NCBI GenBank assembly: GCA_910577295.1
Contig: CAJTLS010000009.1
Coordinates: forward strand, 37,978-91,854
DNA from: an uncultured Eubacterium sp.
GTDB taxonomy: Bacteria; Bacillota; Clostridia; Lachnospirales; Lachnospiraceae
Reading direction: 5' to 3'
DNA: 53,877 nucleotides
Both the position numbers and the translations under genes were made by a program. The notes beneath the pieces are model-generated. The model was not told the DNA's origin, did not search any database, and saw only the letters and a program-made list of their open reading frames with translations. Below are positions 51,263 to 53,877 of the stretch, in pieces. How positions within the stretch are numbered: the stretch's first letter is position 1; each line of letters opens with the position of its first letter.

Positions 51263-51874
51263 ATGCCACGCAGCGTTCAGATTACAAAAGAAAAAATTCT
51301 CACAGCAGCGTTAGATGTTCTTATTCGTGATGGATATTTGGCAGTAAATATTAAAAGTATTGCCAAAGAATTAAAATGCTCAACACAACCGATTGCATGG
51401 CAATTCGGTAATATGGATAACATGAGGGAAGCTCTGACGCAAGAAGCTGTTGCCTATGCAAATCAAAAAATGATGCCTTCTTCAACAAACTGTATAGAAG
51501 CATTTTGGCAAATTGGCTATGCGTATATCAATTTGGCTTTTGATACACCTAATTTATTCCGTTTTGTATATATGGGTGAAAGCAAGAACTATTGCAGGGG
51601 TGGATTTAATTCTATCTTAACAGACAAAGGAAATGCTGTTTTGATAGAGGGATTATGTCAGTATCTTGATGTTACCAAAGAACAGGCAGATATATTGTTC
51701 CAAAGAATGATTGTATATACGCATGGAATTGTTTCTTTAGTTGTAGCAGGTATATTCAATTGTACCAAAGAGCAGGTATATTCAATCGTGAAAGCTTTTG
51801 GTTCGGATTTGCTTTCTCTTACGGGTACAGCTTTAGATATAGGGGCTATTATGTCAAATATAACCGAGGTATAA
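51263..51874 (+). CDS. TetR family transcriptional regulator
   Basis: The protein of 203 residues has the TetR DNA-binding start: ITKEKILTAALDVLIRDGYL, then NIKSIAKELKCSTQPIAWQF and GNMDNMREALTQEA. The ligand-binding part (residues about 65-203) is not assignable. GGAGG precedes ATG 51263. It is followed 6 nt later by an alpha/beta hydrolase gene, and both share the strong promoter, so the regulator probably controls its own operon in response to a small molecule handled by the hydrolase. Confidence 0.9.
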   Translation: MPRSVQITKEKILTAALDVLIRDGYLAVNIKSIAKELKCSTQPIAWQFGNMDNMREALTQEAVAYANQKMMPSSTNCIEAFWQIGYAYINLAFDTPNLFRFVYMGESKNYCRGGFNSILTDKGNAVLIEGLCQYLDVTKEQADILFQRMIVYTHGIVSLVVAGIFNCTKEQVYSIVKAFGSDLLSLTGTALDIGAIMSNITEV

Positions 51875-51880
51875 ATTTTT

Positions 51881-53026
51881 ATGAAAAGGATTTTTCTAAA
51901 AAAGGTAAAAAAGAAAATGCTAATGTTATTTTTCATATTATGTGCAATAATTTTGCTGATTTTTTTAACAGGTGTATTTTTTCGTATTTATAACTCATTG
52001 GAATCGAAAATAGATGCGGACTTAGGAATACAAGAGAATACCTATGTCACAATAGGCGGTATAGAACAATATCTGCAAATCCGTGGTGAAAATAAAAACA
52101 ATCCTGTTATCCTGTGGCTTCACGGAGGACCTGGATTTCCGTTAACATATTTAACTTACTACTATCAGATTGCTTTGGAAAAAGATTATACGATTGTCTG
52201 CTGGGAGCAAAGAGGATGCGGACGGACATTTTACAAGAACAAAGGCGGCAATAATCTAACTATCGAACAATTACTTGCTGATACAGATGAAGTAATTGAC
52301 TATTTGCGGGAGCGTTTTGGTAAAGACAAAATTATCATCATGGGGCAATCGTGGGGAACGGTACTCGGAATGGAATATATAAATACCCACCCAGAAAAAG
52401 TAGCTGCATATATCGGTGTGGGGCAAGTAACCGATTTTTTGCAGGGAAAAATCTATGCGGCGGAGAATGCAGTTCAAATGGCATCAGAAAACGGCAACAA
52501 GGAAGAAGTTGAATTTTTGGAACGGTGCATTGAACAATTATCTGAAACGAAGAATATTGAACAGTTAGATGTAAAATCTCTCGAAGAAATGATTATTACA
52601 TCTATAAAATACCTGAAATGCGATGGAGAAATGTCGGGTACAAAACAAATATTTACTGCGATTACATCCCCAGAAATGTCATGGAATGATGCAAAATGGT
52701 TTTTATTTGCAAGTGATACACAGAATATTATCACTTCACAAAATAACCTTGTGAATTATATGTACTTTCAGTTTGATGTTATGGACTTAAACAAAAAATA
52801 TGAAACTCCAATTTGTTTTATACAAGGTGACAGCGATTGGATTACTCCAACAAGTTTAGTAAATGACTACTATGAGACTATTGTGTCTGATAAAAAAGAA
52901 ATAATTACTATTAACAATGCGGGACATACCCCGTTCTTGGATAATCCAGAACAATTTTGCGAAGAAGTTAAAGTTTTTTTATCTGAATGTGAAATCCGAA
53001 CATACACAAGTAAATTGGCGAGGTAA
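51881..53026 (+). CDS. membrane-anchored alpha/beta hydrolase (proline iminopeptidase-like)
   Basis: This 381-residue protein has an N-terminal TM anchor (residues 14-36, LFFILCAIILLIFLTGVFF) and an alpha/beta hydrolase fold: ILWLHGGPGFPLTYLTYYYQ (oxyanion HGGPG), VCWEQRGCGRTF, IIIMGQSWGTVLGMEY (nucleophile Ser), CFIQGDSDWITP (Asp) and INNAGHTPFLDNP (His), so the triad is complete. HGGPG and WEQRGCGRT are typical of proline iminopeptidases. GAGGTA precedes ATG 51881. The substrate, perhaps a peptide or antibiotic ester, is unknown. Confidence 0.9.
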   Translation: MKRIFLKKVKKKMLMLFFILCAIILLIFLTGVFFRIYNSLESKIDADLGIQENTYVTIGGIEQYLQIRGENKNNPVILWLHGGPGFPLTYLTYYYQIALEKDYTIVCWEQRGCGRTFYKNKGGNNLTIEQLLADTDEVIDYLRERFGKDKIIIMGQSWGTVLGMEYINTHPEKVAAYIGVGQVTDFLQGKIYAAENAVQMASENGNKEEVEFLERCIEQLSETKNIEQLDVKSLEEMIITSIKYLKCDGEMSGTKQIFTAITSPEMSWNDAKWFLFASDTQNIITSQNNLVNYMYFQFDVMDLNKKYETPICFIQGDSDWITPTSLVNDYYETIVSDKKEIITINNAGHTPFLDNPEQFCEEVKVFLSECEIRTYTSKLAR

Positions 53027-53031
53027 TATTT

Positions 53032-53211
53032 ATGGCTGAATGGATACGTTGTCCCGTATGTGGAAATAAAACTCGAAACAGGATAAAAGAAGATACAGAA
53101 CTGAAGAATTTCCCCCTTTATTGCCCGAAATGTAAACATGAAAGTTTGATAGAAGTAAAGGATTTACAAGTAACAGTTATTGAAGGGCTTGAAGCGAGAA
53201 CACAGAGCTAA
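53032..53211 (+). CDS. cysteine-rich KTR domain zinc-ribbon protein
   Basis: This small protein of 59 residues reads MAEWIRCPVCGNKTRNRIKE, then DTELKNFPLYCPKCKHESLI, with two CPxC knuckles for one Zn and the KTR motif of the Cys_rich_KTR family. ATG 53032 lies 6 nt after the hydrolase stop, with GAGGT upstream. Such proteins are common on Firmicute mobile elements beside regulators and resistance genes; function is unknown. DNA or RNA binding is a guess. Confidence 0.85.
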   Translation: MAEWIRCPVCGNKTRNRIKEDTELKNFPLYCPKCKHESLIEVKDLQVTVIEGLEARTQS

Positions 53212-53306
53212 ATAACAGAACGACGAATCAAAGTTTGTGGGCGAACTGTTGCGATAAAAATTTAATTCGCAAATAAACAATGGGAAATAGCAGATAATCA
53301 CCGAAT

Positions 53307-53322
53307 CAACCGGCGGTTGAAT
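53307..53322. repeat. short inverted repeat in the gap before the XRE gene
   Basis: TCAACC and GGTTGA flank a central GGC-like core within 53306-53321, and a TATAAT (53327-53332) follows. It could be the operator/promoter of the XRE gene; no good -35 was found. The rest of 53212-53394 shows no gene. Confidence 0.4.
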
Positions 53323-53394
53323 TAGATATAATCAACTGTTAGTTCGTTTCATAATCCGTTTTTAGTTTATATACTAGCTGCAAGGAGGTAGAAC

Positions 53395-53865
53395 ATGGAA
53401 CAAGAAATGATAGGAAAATTTATATCAGCCTGTCGAAAAGAAAAAGGGCTTACGCAAATGCAGTTGGCTGAAAAATTAAATATTACCAATAGAGCAGTCT
53501 CAAAATGGGAAACAGGAAAAAGTATGCCAGATGTTTCGCTAATGCTTGATTTGTGTAACATACTGGGTATAACTGTAAATGAACTGCTTAGCGGGGAAAG
53601 GATTATTATGGAAGATTATCAGAAAAGAGCAGAAGAAAATCTTATGGAATTACAGGCGAAAAAAGAAAAAGCACAAGGAGAATACAATTCTATATTGAAA
53701 ATTTTGATTGTAACTTTCAGTTCATTTTTTGTGCTTAATATGGTTTTGAATTATTTCTTTCCAGAAATAAACTTTAACAATCTGTTGGGTTTGCCATCAA
53801 TAGCTATTGCTGCTATTCTTTTGGTTATGTGGTTTAAAAAAAACTATGAGATAAAACCAAGATAA
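53395..53865 (+). CDS. XRE family regulator with C-terminal membrane segments
   Basis: The 156-residue protein has an HTH_3 domain at residues about 8-62 (CRKEKGLTQMQLAEKLNITN, then RAVSKWETGKSMPDVSLMLD), a charged coiled-coil-like stretch (YQKRAEENLMELQAKKEKAQ) and two TM segments near 103-121 and 132-148 (PSIAIAAILLVMWF). Such membrane-tethered XRE proteins occur widely in Firmicutes, sometimes with antimicrobial-peptide resistance genes. GGAGG precedes ATG 53395. The target genes may lie beyond the right edge. Confidence 0.9.
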   Translation: MEQEMIGKFISACRKEKGLTQMQLAEKLNITNRAVSKWETGKSMPDVSLMLDLCNILGITVNELLSGERIIMEDYQKRAEENLMELQAKKEKAQGEYNSILKILIVTFSSFFVLNMVLNYFFPEINFNNLLGLPSIAIAAILLVMWFKKNYEIKPR

Positions 53866-53877
53866 AAACGGATGATT

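Larger units (their letters stand above)
48371..53865. mobile_element. degraded integrative/conjugative-element region
   Basis: Coupling-protein remnant, group II intron remnant, TnpV, TetR/hydrolase, KTR zinc ribbon and XRE genes lie together, all typical cargo or parts of Tn4451/Tn1549-like elements. No integrase, relaxase or clear attachment-site repeat is seen within the window, so the right boundary is unknown and the left one may be near 46.2-48.4 kb. Confidence 0.6.

Overview
The window looks like a chromosomal segment of an anaerobic Firmicute of the class Clostridia, most likely Lachnospiraceae. This rests on strong AGGAGG-type ribosome binding sites, sigma-A type promoters, the IreB-RuvX-DUF1292-RNase J block, a DUF4846 protein, Lys-rich Ig-like secreted proteins with Thr/Pro/Glu repeats, a meso-DAP-type MurE and a Tn4451/Tn1549-like mobile region. 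No rRNA and no intact tRNA were seen, and genus cannot be fixed by reading alone.

Positions 1-16013 (minus strand) hold an extracellular or capsular polysaccharide locus, transcribed right to left and running off the left edge. In transcription order it encodes a polysaccharide deacetylase, two secreted Ig-like proteins, an unrecognised multi-pass membrane protein, a priming sugar-phosphate transferase, the PHP-type tyrosine phosphatase CpsB, the Wzz-like chain-length protein, its BY-kinase, a UDP-glucuronate 4-epimerase, a UDP-glucose dehydrogenase, a split PssD/PssE glycosyltransferase, a polysaccharide pyruvyltransferase and a MenD-like thiamine-diphosphate enzyme that is cut by the window edge. 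UDP-Glc dehydrogenase plus epimerase imply UDP-GlcA and UDP-GalA as donors, and the pyruvyltransferase implies an acidic, pyruvylated polymer.

Positions 16147-35164 (mostly minus) are housekeeping. There is an RNA and cofactor operon (TrmR-like methyltransferase, U32 tRNA-hydroxylation protein, BirA, HflX). A second operon has IreB, RuvX, DUF1292, RNase J and a truncated MltG-like protein, and ends at a clear terminator. Then come MtaB, a divergent HPr-like protein without the phosphorylatable His, the ThiI/cysteine desulfurase/RsmE group, a flagellar-cap-like small protein, a GNAT, MurE/HAD/MATE and citrate synthase.

Positions 35289-37935 hold a zinc/cadmium resistance operon: an SmtB/ZiaR-type repressor with a consensus promoter and operator, a free-standing HMA chaperone, and a P1B ATPase that is frameshifted in this sequence. 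Positions 38036-46190 hold a DUF4846 protein, a Nudix hydrolase, a papain-family secreted protease, a PdaB-like deacetylase, a degenerate tRNA fragment with a 48-residue gene, rubrerythrin, a membrane spermidine-synthase-like protein overlapping a macro-domain gene, and an acyl-CoA thioesterase.

Positions 46397-53877 are accessory DNA. A small operon of a HipA/CtkA-like kinase, a 71-residue protein and a PIN-domain protein has its own promoter and a leader hairpin. Beyond it lie a 5'-truncated conjugation coupling gene (VirD4/TraG) broken by the 3' part of a group II intron, then TnpV, a TetR regulator with an alpha/beta hydrolase, a KTR zinc-ribbon protein and an XRE regulator with membrane segments. 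The best leads for something undescribed are the kinase/71-residue/PIN module, the MenD-like enzyme in the polysaccharide locus, the YYGK-repeat kinase tail and the HPr-like protein lacking His.
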